Shown here: positions 34,601 to 43,391 of the stretch, piece after piece | Numbering within the stretch: the first letter of the stretch is position 1 | How the letters are laid out: each line of letters begins with the position of its first letter | Origin: Mycobacterium xenopi | GTDB lineage: Bacteria > Actinomycetota > Actinomycetes > Mycobacteriales > Mycobacteriaceae | Reading direction: 5' to 3' | NCBI RefSeq assembly: GCF_009936235.1 | Contig: NZ_AP022314.1 | Location: forward strand, 1,550,001 to 1,614,000 | Length of the DNA stretch: 64,000 nt | Program-made: the position numbers and the translations under genes | The notes under the pieces: model-generated | Told to the model about the DNA's origin: nothing | Seen by the model: only the letters and a program-made list of their open reading frames with translations | The model's database searches: none

Positions 34601-35379
34601 GAAATCGTCACGCCGGCAAAGTCTTCCGCGGTGAGTTTGCCGTCGCGCGCGCGCCGCACGATGTCCTCGTAGGCGGCGACGAACTGCGCGAAGCGCATCG
34701 TCTCGCAGCGCTTGATGCCGGCCACTACCAGCGAGCGCTTGCCGTCCTTGGCCTGCAAGTCGATTGCCAGACCCAGGTTGATGTGCGCCGGTGTGACGGC
34801 GCTGGGCTTGCCGTCGACCTCGGCGTAGTGCCGATTCATGTTGGGGTACTTCTTGACCGCCTGTACGAGCGCATAGCCCAGCAGGTGGGTGAACGAAATC
34901 TTGCCGCCGCGGGTGCGATTGAGCTGGTTGTTGATGACGATGCGGTTGTCGATCAACAGCTTGGCCGGAATGGCGCGCACGCTGGTCGCTGTCGGGACCT
35001 CCAGCGACGCGGACATGTTCTTCACCACCGCCGCGGCGGCGCCGCGCAGCACCTGCACCTCGTCGCCTTCGGCCGGTGTGTAGGCGGCGGGCTTAGCCGG
35101 CGCCGTCGGCGCACCGGCGCCGTTGCTGTCGGCAGCTTTCGTCGGTGGTGTCGACGGCGTGGCCGCCGGGGCCGGTTGTGGCTCGGGCGGCGCGGCAGGC
35201 GCCGGTGCGGCCGGTGCCCCGTCGGTCACGGTCGACGTATCGACGGTCGGTTCCGGGTTGTAGTCGACCAAGAACTCGTGCCAGCTGGGGTCGACCGAGG
35301 AGGGATCTTCGCGGAACTTGCGGTACATCTCCTCGACCAACCATTCGTTCTGGCCGAATGGTGAACTCGTACTGCTCAC
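31684..35379 (-). CDS. kgd: Multifunctional 2-oxoglutarate dehydrogenase E1 / alpha-ketoglutarate decarboxylase
   Basis: 1231 aa from GTG 35379, the same length as the M. tuberculosis enzyme. N-terminal E1-type helix SPFGQNEWLVEEMYRKF, then a proline/alanine linker (about 45-115). An E2-like acyltransferase domain without lipoyl domain follows (about 115-360, with DHRIIQGAESGDFLR), then the thiamine-diphosphate E1 domains (about 370-1230). ThDP/Mg site GDDPEACVWVARLAVDF and RRRGHNEGDDPSMT. Links 2-oxoglutarate to succinyl-CoA or succinic semialdehyde; GarA is the known regulator in mycobacteria. A 184-base gap separates it from the divergently unrelated upstream gene. Confidence 0.96.
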   Translation of the reverse strand: MSSTSSPFGQNEWLVEEMYRKFREDPSSVDPSWHEFLVDYNPEPTVDTSTVTDGAPAAPAPAAPPEPQPAPAATPSTPPTKAADSNGAGAPTAPAKPAAYTPAEGDEVQVLRGAAAAVVKNMSASLEVPTATSVRAIPAKLLIDNRIVINNQLNRTRGGKISFTHLLGYALVQAVKKYPNMNRHYAEVDGKPSAVTPAHINLGLAIDLQAKDGKRSLVVAGIKRCETMRFAQFVAAYEDIVRRARDGKLTAEDFAGVTISLTNPGTIGTVHSVPRLMAGQGAIIGVGAMEYPAEFQGASPERIAELGIGKLITLTSTYDHRIIQGAESGDFLRTIHEMVLSDGFWDEIFRELGIPYEPVRWRADNPDSIVDKNPRVIELIAAYRNRGHLMADIDPLRLDNTRFRSHPDLDVLTHGLTLWDLDREFKVDGFAGAEYKKLRDVLSVLRDAYCRHVGVEYTHILEPEQQQWLQQRIETKHEKPTVAQQKYILSKLNAAEAFETFLQTKYVGQKRFSLEGAESVIPMMDAVIDQCAEHGLDEVVIGMPHRGRLNVLANIIGKPYRQIFTEFEGNLNPSQAHGSGDVKYHLGATGVYIQMFGDNDIQVSLTANPSHLEAVDPVLEGQVRAKQDLLDKGDTEEGYSVVPLMLHGDAAFAGQGVVAETLNLALLPGYRVGGTIHIIVNNQIGFTTSPEHSKSSEYCTDVAKMVGAPIFHVNGDDPEACVWVARLAVDFRQKFKKDVVIDMLCYRRRGHNEGDDPSMTNPAMYDAIETKRGVRKSYTEALIGRGDISMKEAEDALRDYQGQLERVFNEVRELEKHPVQPSESVEADQQVPRGLFTGIDKALMARIGDAHLALPEGFTVHPRVKPVLEKRREMAYEGKVDWAFAELLALGSLVAEGKLVRLSGQDTRRGTFSQRHAVIIDRNTGEEFTPLQLMATNTDGSPTGGKFLVYDSPLSEFAAVGFEYGYTVGNPDAFVMWEAQFGDFVNGAQPIIDEFISSGEAKWGQLSNLVLLLPHGHEGQGPDHTSGRIERFLQLWAEGSMTIAMPSTPSNYFHLLRRHALDGIQRPLIVFTPKSMLRHKAAVSEIKDFTEIKFRSVLEEPTYEDGIGDRSKVRRVLLTSGKLYYELAARKAKDHRDDIAIVRIEQLAPLPRRRLRETLDRYPSVDQYFWVQEEPANQGAWPRFGLELPELLPDKLTGLKRISRRAMSAPSSGSSKVHAVEQQEIIDLAFG

Positions 35380-35563
35380 TGCGGCTGCTCGCCTCGCTTC
35401 TTCTGCCCGGGCAAGCGCGGCGTGACGCTTGCCCCTCGGTGCGCCCGCGACAGCGGCGCATCTGGACCTGCGACGGTTCGGAGTATTCCCGCCCAATAAA
35501 GGCTAACCCTTTGCGGGCGATCCGCCACGCCCGGCAAAAAGCTCGCCGCGTGGTCGCCGTCGG

Positions 35564-36319
35564 TTAGCCGATGTCGGGCACGCTCGGCAGCAAGTGCAGG
35601 GTCACCGGCCAGCGGGCGGGCGGGGGACCAAACGCTTTGCGGGCGTTACGAACGATCTTCTTGCCGGCCATTCGATTGCCGACACCGCCGATCAGCGCGC
35701 CGACACCGACCGGCAGCATCTTGCCGAAGACCAGCGCGCTGCGCCGCAGCGTGTAGCGGCGGACCAGGTATTTCAGCAGCCGCGAATTCAGCTGGGACAC
35801 GGCGGGCAGCGGCAACGAGGCCAAGCCGTCGGAGAGCCAGCCGCCGGTGGCTCGACCCGGGCCGATCAAATCGGCGGCGGCACGCCTGGAGTCGTCGCCG
35901 ACCAACACGGCGAGCACTAGCGCGCGCCGGCGTTCCCGGTGATCGGCGGGAACGCGATACACCTCGGCGAGCGCCAGCACGAACAGCGCGGTGGCCTCGA
36001 GAAACACCACCGTTTCCCCGGCGGCCGCGGAAAGCGCCGTCAGCGTGCCGATCCCGGGAAACAGCGCCGCCGAACCCACCGCCGCGCCGCTGCCGGTGAC
36101 GGCGGCGAGGTAACGCTTCTCCAGCTTGGCGGCGATCTGGGCGGGCGTGGCATCCGGGTTGGCGCGCCGCAGCCGCGCCACGTACGCCTGGGCTGCCGGA
36201 CCCTGCAGCCGCGCGCTGCGCTCGATGACCTGCGCTAATGCGCGGGTGGACAGCTTCGGCCGCTCGGCTTTGGTGGCCGATGATGGATCAGGCGTCGGCC
36301 CGGTGCCTCGGGCGCTCAT
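35564..36319 (-). CDS. Conserved membrane-associated protein (Rv1249c-like)
   Basis: 251 aa. Charged N-terminus, then a region with hydrophobic glycine-rich helices (about 72-115: AAVTGSGAAVGSAALFPGIG, LEATALFVLALAEVY). A second glycine-rich stretch lies near the end (GKMLPVGVGALIGGVGNRMAGKK). The layout resembles EcsC-like or DUF697-like peripheral membrane proteins but I cannot assign a family firmly. Function unknown. Confidence 0.82.
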   Translation of the reverse strand: MSARGTGPTPDPSSATKAERPKLSTRALAQVIERSARLQGPAAQAYVARLRRANPDATPAQIAAKLEKRYLAAVTGSGAAVGSAALFPGIGTLTALSAAAGETVVFLEATALFVLALAEVYRVPADHRERRRALVLAVLVGDDSRRAAADLIGPGRATGGWLSDGLASLPLPAVSQLNSRLLKYLVRRYTLRRSALVFGKMLPVGVGALIGGVGNRMAGKKIVRNARKAFGPPPARWPVTLHLLPSVPDIG

Positions 36320-36489
36320 GGTGCCTCCGATTCCCAGTGCCCGGCGTCGTCCCGGGCGGCAAATGGCGCTGTTCCAGGCTAGCGCCGGTGCAGGGAGTTG
36401 TCGGAAAACCCCAGCACCCGCCGATTTCCCCGACGAGAGTGCTCCGGGGGAGTTGTGCCGGCGAGCGTCAGCCCCGTAGCCTCGCAGCG

Positions 36490-36509
36490 ATTACTCCGCT
36501 CGGAATAAT
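36490..36509. promoter_or_regulatory. Near-perfect palindrome, probable PadR operator
   Basis: ATTACTCCGCTCGGAATAAT: two 9-bp arms around CT with one mismatch, lying 31 bases before the PadR start. AT-rich ends in a GC-rich context. PadR repressors usually bind such elements in their own promoter. Confidence 0.6.
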
Positions 36510-36540
36510 CCATGCGGGGCCATGACCGGACGGAGCATGC

Positions 36541-37125
36541 ATGGCCTACAAGTTGACGTCATTGGGTGTCGCCGTGCTGGCGTTGCTGCGGGACCGTCCC
36601 ATGCACGGCTACGAGATGTTCCAGACGCTTGCCGACCGTCAGGCGGGGCGCATCGTCAAGGTCCGGCCGGGATCGCTGTATCACGTCGTGGACCGGTTGG
36701 CGGAGGAGAAACTGATCCGGCGCGCGGCGACCGGCCGCCAGGGAAACCGGCCGGAACGGGCGATCTATGAGATCACCGACGCCGGCGTCGAAGCGCTCAT
36801 CGATCGGGTACGTGACGTGGTAGCCACCCCGGTCGATGAGTTCCCGCAGTTCGTCACCGCGCTGGCCGAGATCGGCCATCTCGACGTCGACACCGCGGTG
36901 GACGCGGTAACCAGCCGGGTGGCGGCGTTGGAGGCTGATGTTGCCGAGATGATGGCGCTGCGCGACGCCAGCGCTGCGGCGGCGGCGAACCGGGTCGCGT
37001 TGGAGTACTTGCTAGCAATTACCCAGGCCCAGGTCGCCTGGTTGCGTGGGTTCGCGGAGTCGTTGCGCACCGGGGAGCGACCGTCGCACCCGCCCCGACG
37101 CGACACCGGCGAGGTCCCGATATGA
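36541..37125 (+). CDS. PadR-family transcriptional regulator
   Basis: 194 aa. Winged helix of the PadR type at about 5-85: VAVLALLRDRPMHGYEMFQTL, the recognition segment VRPGSLYHVVDRLAEEKLI, and the wing RPERAIYEITDAG. A C-terminal dimerisation helix (about 110-175) follows. ATG has GGAG five bases ahead. The stop overlaps the ATG of an MFS drug exporter, so this is a self-contained repressor-pump unit. Confidence 0.93.
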   Translation: MAYKLTSLGVAVLALLRDRPMHGYEMFQTLADRQAGRIVKVRPGSLYHVVDRLAEEKLIRRAATGRQGNRPERAIYEITDAGVEALIDRVRDVVATPVDEFPQFVTALAEIGHLDVDTAVDAVTSRVAALEADVAEMMALRDASAAAAANRVALEYLLAITQAQVAWLRGFAESLRTGERPSHPPRRDTGEVPI

Positions 37126-39194
37126 CCGCGCCAGCCAGGGCGAGCGCTGCCAGGAGCACCCGGCGCGCGACCGCGGCGAGGCCCCGCAACCGCCCGCGGG
37201 TGACGAACCCGTGGAACGCGCTGTGGGCGACGATGGTCGGCTTCTTCATGATCCTGGTGGACGCCACCATCGTCGCGGTCGCCAACCCCAGCATCATGGC
37301 CAAGCTGGATAGCGGCTACGACACGGTGATCTGGGTAACCAGCGCCTACCTGCTCGCCTACGCGGTGCCGTTGTTGGTGGCCGGTCGCCTTGGTGACCGG
37401 TTCGGCCCGAAGAATCTCTATTTGGCCGGTCTGGCGGTGTTCACCGCGGCCTCCCTGTGGTGTGGCCTGGCGGGCAGTATCGGCGTGTTGATCGCCGCCC
37501 GGGTGGTTCAAGGCATCGGGGCCGCCGTGCTGACACCGCAAACCCTGTCGATGATCACCCGGATCTTCCCGCCCGAGCGTCGCGGCGCGGCGATGAGCGT
37601 ATGGGGCGCTACCGCGGGTGTCGCCACCCTGGTGGGGCCGCTGGCCGGTGGTGTGCTCGTCGACGAGTTGGGCTGGGAGTGGATCTTTTTCGTCAACGTG
37701 CCGATCGGCATCATCGGCCTGGCGCTGGCGGCCTGGTTGGTTCCAGTGCTGTCGACTCGCGATCACCGGTTTGACCTGGCGGGCGTGGGATTGTCGGGCG
37801 CGGGCATGTTTCTCATCGTCTTCGGCCTCCAGCAGGGCCAAGCCGGCGGCTGGGCACCGTGGATCTGGGCGGTGATCGTCGCCGGCGTGGGCTTCCTGGC
37901 GATGTTCGTGTACTGGCAGGCGATCAATACTCACGAGCCGCTGATCCCGCTGGAGATTTTCCGGGTCCGCGACTTTGCCGTGGCCAACCTCGGGGTAGCG
38001 GTGATCGGGTTCGCGGCAACCGCGATGATCCTGCCGCTGATGTTCTATACGCAGGCAGTGTGTGGGCTGTCGCCGACCCGTTCGGCACTGCTGACCGCGC
38101 CGATGGCGCTCGTCAGCGGCCTGCTGGCCCCCGTGGTCGGCAAGATCGTGGACAACTACCATCCGCGCGCCGTGGTCGGGTTCGGTTTCTCGGTGTTGGC
38201 GAGCGCGCTGACGTGGCTCTCGATCGAGATGACGCCGTCGGCCCCGATCTGGCGCCTGCTCCTACCGTTGACCGCGATGGGGGTCGGGATGGCCTTTATC
38301 TGGTCGCCGCTGGCCGCCACGGCCACCCGAAACCTGCCACCGAGCCTTGCCGGAGCCGGTTCAGGTGTCTACAACGCGACCCGGCAGGTCGGTGCCGTGT
38401 TGGGCAGTGCCGGCATGGCGGCCTTCATGACCTCGCGGATCACCGCCGAAATGCCGGCGCTGCCCGACGGCGTGTCTGCGCAGCGGCCCGAAGGCGCGGC
38501 GTTGCAACTGCCGGCGTTTCTGCGTGAACCGTTCGCGGCGGCGATGTCGCAGTCGTTGCTGCTGCCGGCGTTCATCTCGCTGTTCGGCGTGGCAGCGGCG
38601 CTGTTTATGGTCGGTTTTGCCGCTTCGGGGGCGATCGGCGCACCCGACCGCGCCGGCGAGCGGACCGAAGCCATCGCGGTGACACCGGACGACGACGTGG
38701 TCGGCGATGACTACGACGACTACGTCGAGTACACCATCGCCCGCGGACCGGAGCCGTCTGGTGAGCCCTTCACCGCCCGGCCGCACCTCGGCCACGACGA
38801 CGCAGCTGACACCGAGCCGCTCGACGCGCGGGCCGCGCATCTTCGGGCGGCATCAGCCGAAGCAGGGTACGGCGACCCGGTCGGACGCAAGCAGAAATTG
38901 GCGGATGAGCCGATTGGATTCGCCCACAACGGATTTCATGTTGACCACGAGCAACGGTTCCGCCCGCTGGCCGGATTTGTGCCGCCGTCAGCGAATCGCC
39001 ACGCCGATTCGGGTGCAGGGCACGCGCGAGCGGGTGGCGCTCTTGTTCCCGACGATTCGTGGAACGACATGTGGTATCGCAGGTCCGCGCGCCATCGGCT
39101 TCGTGAGGACGAGCAGCCGCGTAATAGACATTATCGCGCCGATTTCGATGACACCCCAACCCACGGGCGGCATTCGTTCCCGCAGCGCGATTAG
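37122..39194 (+). CDS. MFS drug-efflux transporter, DHA2 (14-helix) type with long hydrophilic tail
   Basis: 690 aa. EmrB/QacA-like. First helix FFMILVDATIVAVANPSIM, motif A GRLGDRFGPKNL, motif C in helix 5 (GATAGVATLVGPLAGGVLVD), about 14 helices to residue 505. A charged cytoplasmic tail of about 180 residues follows, rich in D, E, H and R (DDDVVGDDYDDYVEYTI; ending HGRHSFPQRD). The M. tuberculosis Rv1250 is about 579 aa, so the tail is longer here. Translationally coupled to the PadR gene (ATGA). The 3' end overlaps the converging nuclease/helicase gene by four bases. Confidence 0.92.
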   Translation: MTAPARASAARSTRRATAARPRNRPRVTNPWNALWATMVGFFMILVDATIVAVANPSIMAKLDSGYDTVIWVTSAYLLAYAVPLLVAGRLGDRFGPKNLYLAGLAVFTAASLWCGLAGSIGVLIAARVVQGIGAAVLTPQTLSMITRIFPPERRGAAMSVWGATAGVATLVGPLAGGVLVDELGWEWIFFVNVPIGIIGLALAAWLVPVLSTRDHRFDLAGVGLSGAGMFLIVFGLQQGQAGGWAPWIWAVIVAGVGFLAMFVYWQAINTHEPLIPLEIFRVRDFAVANLGVAVIGFAATAMILPLMFYTQAVCGLSPTRSALLTAPMALVSGLLAPVVGKIVDNYHPRAVVGFGFSVLASALTWLSIEMTPSAPIWRLLLPLTAMGVGMAFIWSPLAATATRNLPPSLAGAGSGVYNATRQVGAVLGSAGMAAFMTSRITAEMPALPDGVSAQRPEGAALQLPAFLREPFAAAMSQSLLLPAFISLFGVAAALFMVGFAASGAIGAPDRAGERTEAIAVTPDDDVVGDDYDDYVEYTIARGPEPSGEPFTARPHLGHDDAADTEPLDARAAHLRAASAEAGYGDPVGRKQKLADEPIGFAHNGFHVDHEQRFRPLAGFVPPSANRHADSGAGHARAGGALVPDDSWNDMWYRRSARHRLREDEQPRNRHYRADFDDTPTHGRHSFPQRD

Positions 39195-42100
39195 CCGCGC
39201 AACAGCGCACCGTGACGCTCGGCTTGCCCGTCGCCGCACGGCCAGGGTGCCCGCAGGTCATCGGAAGTCAACGCCAGGAAAGCGCCCAGCTCCATCAGCC
39301 CGGCGGGCGTGGAGGGCAGGTACTGGGTCAACATGACCGAGCGCACGATCACCGCCGCGTACTGCGCGCGGCTGACTGCCACGTTCAGCCGATTCCTGTT
39401 GAGCAGGAACGACATTCCGCGCGGCACCTCTTCAATGGACGAAGCCGTCATCGAGACGAAGACCACCGGGGCTTGGGCGCCCTGGAACTTATCCACCGTG
39501 CCGACCCGGACCGCGTCGAGCCCTGCGGCCGCCAACCGCTCGCGTAACAGCACCACCTGCGCGTTGTACGGTGCCAGCACAAGCACATCGGAGGCGTTCA
39601 ACGGTCGAGTGCCCTGCTCGTCGGTCCACGACGATCCGAGCAGCCGGCGGATCTCGGCGACAATCGCGTCGGCTTCTTCCGGGCTGTCGGTGGAGTTGCC
39701 GTCATGCTCGACCCACAGCACGTGCACCCCGGGCGCATACCCGTCGAGGCGACGCGCGGCGGTGCTCTCGGTGTGCGAGCACAGCCGCCCTTCGTAGCAC
39801 AGCCGCGACACCGGTCCGCACACCGCCGGATGCATGCGGTACGAGCGGTCCAAAAAGTAGCCTCGCTCGGGCGGTAAGGTGCGCTGCCCGTCGGCCAGCC
39901 AGCCCAGGGCGGACGTGTCGACCGGTTCGGGATGGGTACCCTGACTGACCTGCGGGAGCTGTTGGGGATCTCCGAGCAACAGCAGGTTTGCGGCGGCCGG
40001 TGCTACGGCAATAGTGTTCGCCAAACAGAACTGGCCGGCCTCGTCGATCACCAAGAGGTCGAGGCTGCCCGGCGGAACGCGGGCCCGGTTGGCGAAATCC
40101 CATGCGGTGCCGCCGATCACGCATCCTGCGGACCCGGAAATGAACGCCGCGTAGTCGCTTTCGTCTATGTGTCGCCAGCGCGGATTGGTGCGCTCGTGCG
40201 GTTTCTTGCCGACCCGCATGGGATCCATGCCAACCGTGATCGCGCAGTCGAACAAGTGCTCCACCACGGCATGCGATTGCGCGACGACGCCGATGCGCCA
40301 GCCGTGTTCGTTGACCAGGCGGGTAATCACCTTCGCGGCCGTGTAGGTCTTGCCGGTCCCCGGTGGTCCGTGCACGGCGACATATGACGAGTCGAGGTCG
40401 AGCAGTGCGGCGGCGATGTCGGTCGCGGTATCGCCGCTGTGTGGCAGTGGAGCGCCGCGGCGGGTTCGTGGTGGGCGGCGCAGCAGGATGTCGAAGAGCG
40501 CGGTGTTGGGCAGTTGCGGTAGCCCGCCAGCCACCTCGGTGGCCGTAGCCTCGATCGACTCACGAAGCCTCGCCGTCGGCGGCGGCGGTCCCGGGGTGAG
40601 CGCGAACGGCACTTGGTGAAATGCTTTGCCGTCGCTGGCTCGTTCCAGGACCACCAGCTCGGTGGGCACCGTCGGATCGTCGAACTCGACGACTTGGGCG
40701 CGGCCCGCTGCACGACGGTCGGGGTCGTCGGTGAGGGTTGGCGGGCCGGGTGGCTCGTAGAGCGCAAACACGTCAACCTTGAGCTCGCCGCGTGCCAGTT
40801 CGCCGGTCAATCGCACGCGCCGCCGCAGTTTGCGCGCTCGGGGAGGCTGGTGCCAATCCGACAGCACGGAGGCCCGGTCGACGATGAACACGTCGGTGTC
40901 GTCGGCCCACTCGTCGACGGGGTAGTTCAGCCGATCGAAATGCGCCCACCAGAACGGTTTGTCCTCGCGCCGGTGATAGCCGCGGGCAGCGGCGAGCAAG
41001 GCCACAGCGGTCTGTTCGGGGGTGCGATCGCCGCTGGCGGCGTCGCCGACGAAGTCCGCGAAGGTGGTTGCCAGTTGATCATGCTGGTCGACGCCGTCGC
41101 CGTCGGAAACAGGCTGGGCGCCACGGGGTGTGACACCACATTCGAAGGCACGGATGAGCAACCAGTCACGCAGCGCGCGAGTCGAGCGGCAGTCATAGTG
41201 GTTGTAGTCCTCGATTTCCTTGAGCATCGCCGCGGCCTCGTCCGCGCAGCCGCTGTCGCGCAACTCGCAGAATCGGGCGTACTGGGCGATCGAATCCGTG
41301 GCGGTGGTGACGTCGCCGCGGCGCTGCCCCGCGCCCATGTAGAGCGGTTCCAAGGCCTTGAGGCCAAACGACTCGGCGCCCACACGAATGCTCTTGCGCA
41401 CCAAAGGGTATAAGTCGACCAGCACCCCGTTGCGCAGTAGGTCGTCGATTTCGTCCTCCCCGACGCCGTGGCGTCCGGCCAGCCGTAGCAGCGCGGTCTT
41501 CTCGTAAGGGGCGTAATGATAGATGTGCATGTTCGGGTAGCGCTTGCGGCGCTTGGCCACCATTGCCAGAAAGCTCGACAGCGCCTTGCGCTCCTCGGCC
41601 CGGCTATGAGCCCACAGCGGTCGGAAGCCGCCCTGGGCGTCCAGGACGCCGAACAGGTACTCCAGGCCCCAGTCGCGGCCGTCGGCGCTCCAGAGCGGAT
41701 CGCCCTCGAAGTCGAAGAACAGATCGCCATCGTCGGGGTCTGGCAGCACGGCCAGTGGCTGGGGATCGGAGATCTCGAATTGTGGTGTGCCGCTCTGACG
41801 TTCGGCGACCTGCAGCCTGGCCTGCGCCGTGAGATCGTGCAGCGTGCGGGCCGCTAGGTGGGGGACCGGGCCAACGTGGCGGGCCAGCTGCGCGACTGTG
41901 GTGATGCCGGCATCGATCAGCTTGGCCCGCTGGCTGACCCGCATGCCGGCCACCAACAGCAGGTCGTCGGACGCACGCAGTTGCGCTTGGCACTCTGGGC
42001 AGCCGAAACACGCCCTGACATCCTCGTCGTCCCAGCGCACCGGGACGCCCGCGGCGTAATGGTCGTCGAGCAGCCGCTGTAACGCGGCGCGCTGAGCCAG

Positions 42101-42655
42101 GTAGACCGGGATCAGCTCGTCGACGCGGTAACGCGCGACAGCGCCGTCGCCGAGTATCAGTTCGGCCTCCGGCGCCACCGCCACACCCGAGGACGCCAGG
42201 CCGTGGGCGTAGGCCGCCAGCTGGAGCAAGGCCTTGACTTGGGCCGAGCGGGCGAGCTTGGTGTCGGTGACCCGGTAGCGGTCACCGTCGCGGATGAGGA
42301 AGTCGACGAACCCGGCGAAGCGCCCGTCGAAGACTGTCGCCTGATACACCACCGGCGCGCCGTCGGCGATGGCGCGCCGCGTCGCCTCGGCCGCCGCGGT
42401 CAGCCCTGCGACCGTGTATGGCGGGCGGCCGATGACCACCACGGTCCCAAATTGCTCGCGGAATTGATCGAGCCGCCGCCGCTCGTGCTCGTCACCAAGA
42501 GCAGCGGCGCGCGCCAACAGGTCGTCGTCTTCGACGGCGACGGCCGGACCGCGACCCAGGTTTGCGTCGAAAACCCGCAACAGCGCGTATTCGCATCGGC
42601 AGGCTGCGACCAAATCCGATGCGCTGTAGATGACGGTGTCGTCGTCGACGAACAC
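39191..42655 (-). CDS. TM0106-family RecB-like nuclease fused to RNase H-like and SF1 helicase domains
   Basis: 1154 aa with three parts. (1) Residues 1-270: RecB/Cas4-like nuclease with VTDTKLARSAQVKALLQLAAY (broken here only by reading) and four cysteines, CRC at 19-21 and CFGCPEC near 214-219, arranged as in Fe-S staple nucleases. (2) About 305-500: YprB-type RNase H fold, LFFDFEGDPLW and YNHYDCRSTRALRDWL. (3) About 700-1130: UPF1/DNA2-type SF1 helicase with Walker A GPPGTGKT (about 761), Walker B LLVIDEAGQF (about 868), LLGDPQQLPQV and VDKFQGAQAPVV. A nucleic-acid processing enzyme of unknown biological role. Equivalent to Rv1251c. Confidence 0.9.
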   Translation of the reverse strand: MFVDDDTVIYSASDLVAACRCEYALLRVFDANLGRGPAVAVEDDDLLARAAALGDEHERRRLDQFREQFGTVVVIGRPPYTVAGLTAAAEATRRAIADGAPVVYQATVFDGRFAGFVDFLIRDGDRYRVTDTKLARSAQVKALLQLAAYAHGLASSGVAVAPEAELILGDGAVARYRVDELIPVYLAQRAALQRLLDDHYAAGVPVRWDDEDVRACFGCPECQAQLRASDDLLLVAGMRVSQRAKLIDAGITTVAQLARHVGPVPHLAARTLHDLTAQARLQVAERQSGTPQFEISDPQPLAVLPDPDDGDLFFDFEGDPLWSADGRDWGLEYLFGVLDAQGGFRPLWAHSRAEERKALSSFLAMVAKRRKRYPNMHIYHYAPYEKTALLRLAGRHGVGEDEIDDLLRNGVLVDLYPLVRKSIRVGAESFGLKALEPLYMGAGQRRGDVTTATDSIAQYARFCELRDSGCADEAAAMLKEIEDYNHYDCRSTRALRDWLLIRAFECGVTPRGAQPVSDGDGVDQHDQLATTFADFVGDAASGDRTPEQTAVALLAAARGYHRREDKPFWWAHFDRLNYPVDEWADDTDVFIVDRASVLSDWHQPPRARKLRRRVRLTGELARGELKVDVFALYEPPGPPTLTDDPDRRAAGRAQVVEFDDPTVPTELVVLERASDGKAFHQVPFALTPGPPPPTARLRESIEATATEVAGGLPQLPNTALFDILLRRPPRTRRGAPLPHSGDTATDIAAALLDLDSSYVAVHGPPGTGKTYTAAKVITRLVNEHGWRIGVVAQSHAVVEHLFDCAITVGMDPMRVGKKPHERTNPRWRHIDESDYAAFISGSAGCVIGGTAWDFANRARVPPGSLDLLVIDEAGQFCLANTIAVAPAAANLLLLGDPQQLPQVSQGTHPEPVDTSALGWLADGQRTLPPERGYFLDRSYRMHPAVCGPVSRLCYEGRLCSHTESTAARRLDGYAPGVHVLWVEHDGNSTDSPEEADAIVAEIRRLLGSSWTDEQGTRPLNASDVLVLAPYNAQVVLLRERLAAAGLDAVRVGTVDKFQGAQAPVVFVSMTASSIEEVPRGMSFLLNRNRLNVAVSRAQYAAVIVRSVMLTQYLPSTPAGLMELGAFLALTSDDLRAPWPCGDGQAERHGALLRG

Positions 42656-42712
42656 ACCAGCAACTGTAGGTCGGCGTACCGACGCGCCCGCTGGCGCACT
42701 TTGGCGACTCGC

Positions 42713-43300
42713 TCAGCCGCGGGTGTTGCCGATGAGTTCTACCCCGTTGCCGTTCCAGCGGAATTTCACCACGCTGACCAAGCCCGGCAGCCCGCTGGAA
42801 TACGTCAGCGCCACGGTGTCACCGGTGCACTGCGAGGTGTCGATCCCGTTGAAGCCGTAGGTGTCCGGTAGTCCCTGCGGAATGTACTTGCCGAGGTGAA
42901 ACATCACTGCGCGGGTGTTGGGGTTGGCCGCATTCGTGTTCGCCTTGACGATCACCGCCGACAGCTGCGCGCACTCGTTGTAGTTGCCCGCCAGCGGTTC
43001 GGGGTTCCAGGGTTGCCGGCTGCGCGGATCACGGGGCAGCTCGGAGACCGCCCGGGCGATCGCCGGCGCTGCGAGATTGACCGCGCACGGGTCGACCGGG
43101 GGCGGGCTGGCGATCGGGGCGGGGGATGCAGCCGGCGGCGGTTTGGACGTCACAACGGGCCGGGTAGTCGACGGCTGCGGTGTCTTGGCGACTGTGGAGT
43201 CACCCGACCCGCAGCCGGCCAGCGCCCCGGCCGCCAATGCGCCGGCGGCCAGGCCCGCCAGCGTCCGGACTCGGCAGGGTAGCCACCACACACCGCGCAC
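42713..43300 (-). CDS. lprE: LppP/LprE-family lipoprotein
   Basis: 195 aa. Signal peptide with lipobox LAGC (Cys near 30), a proline/serine/threonine linker (about 40-70), then the conserved domain DPCAVNLAAPAIARAVSELP, WNPEPLAGNYNECAQLSAV and GFNGIDTSQCTGDTVALTY. The conserved cysteines probably form disulfides outside the membrane. GTG 43300 or the GTG three codons later (seven bases after TACGGT, leaderless) could be the start. Function unknown; LprE is surface-exposed in M. tuberculosis. Confidence 0.87.
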   Translation of the reverse strand: MRGVWWLPCRVRTLAGLAAGALAAGALAGCGSGDSTVAKTPQPSTTRPVVTSKPPPAASPAPIASPPPVDPCAVNLAAPAIARAVSELPRDPRSRQPWNPEPLAGNYNECAQLSAVIVKANTNAANPNTRAVMFHLGKYIPQGLPDTYGFNGIDTSQCTGDTVALTYSSGLPGLVSVVKFRWNGNGVELIGNTRG

Positions 43301-43391
43301 CGTACCGTCATCGGCTGCACGGATCTGGCAGGCGCGGCGGTGTGGCCGGGCAACCGTCGTGTTGTCCGGTCGCCACTAGACTCAATCCGCA

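Noticed and set aside
35380..35563. Possible small gene between kgd and the Rv1249c-like gene
   Set aside because: Only a shadow of the kgd N-terminus and low-complexity codons. Nothing with a start signal.
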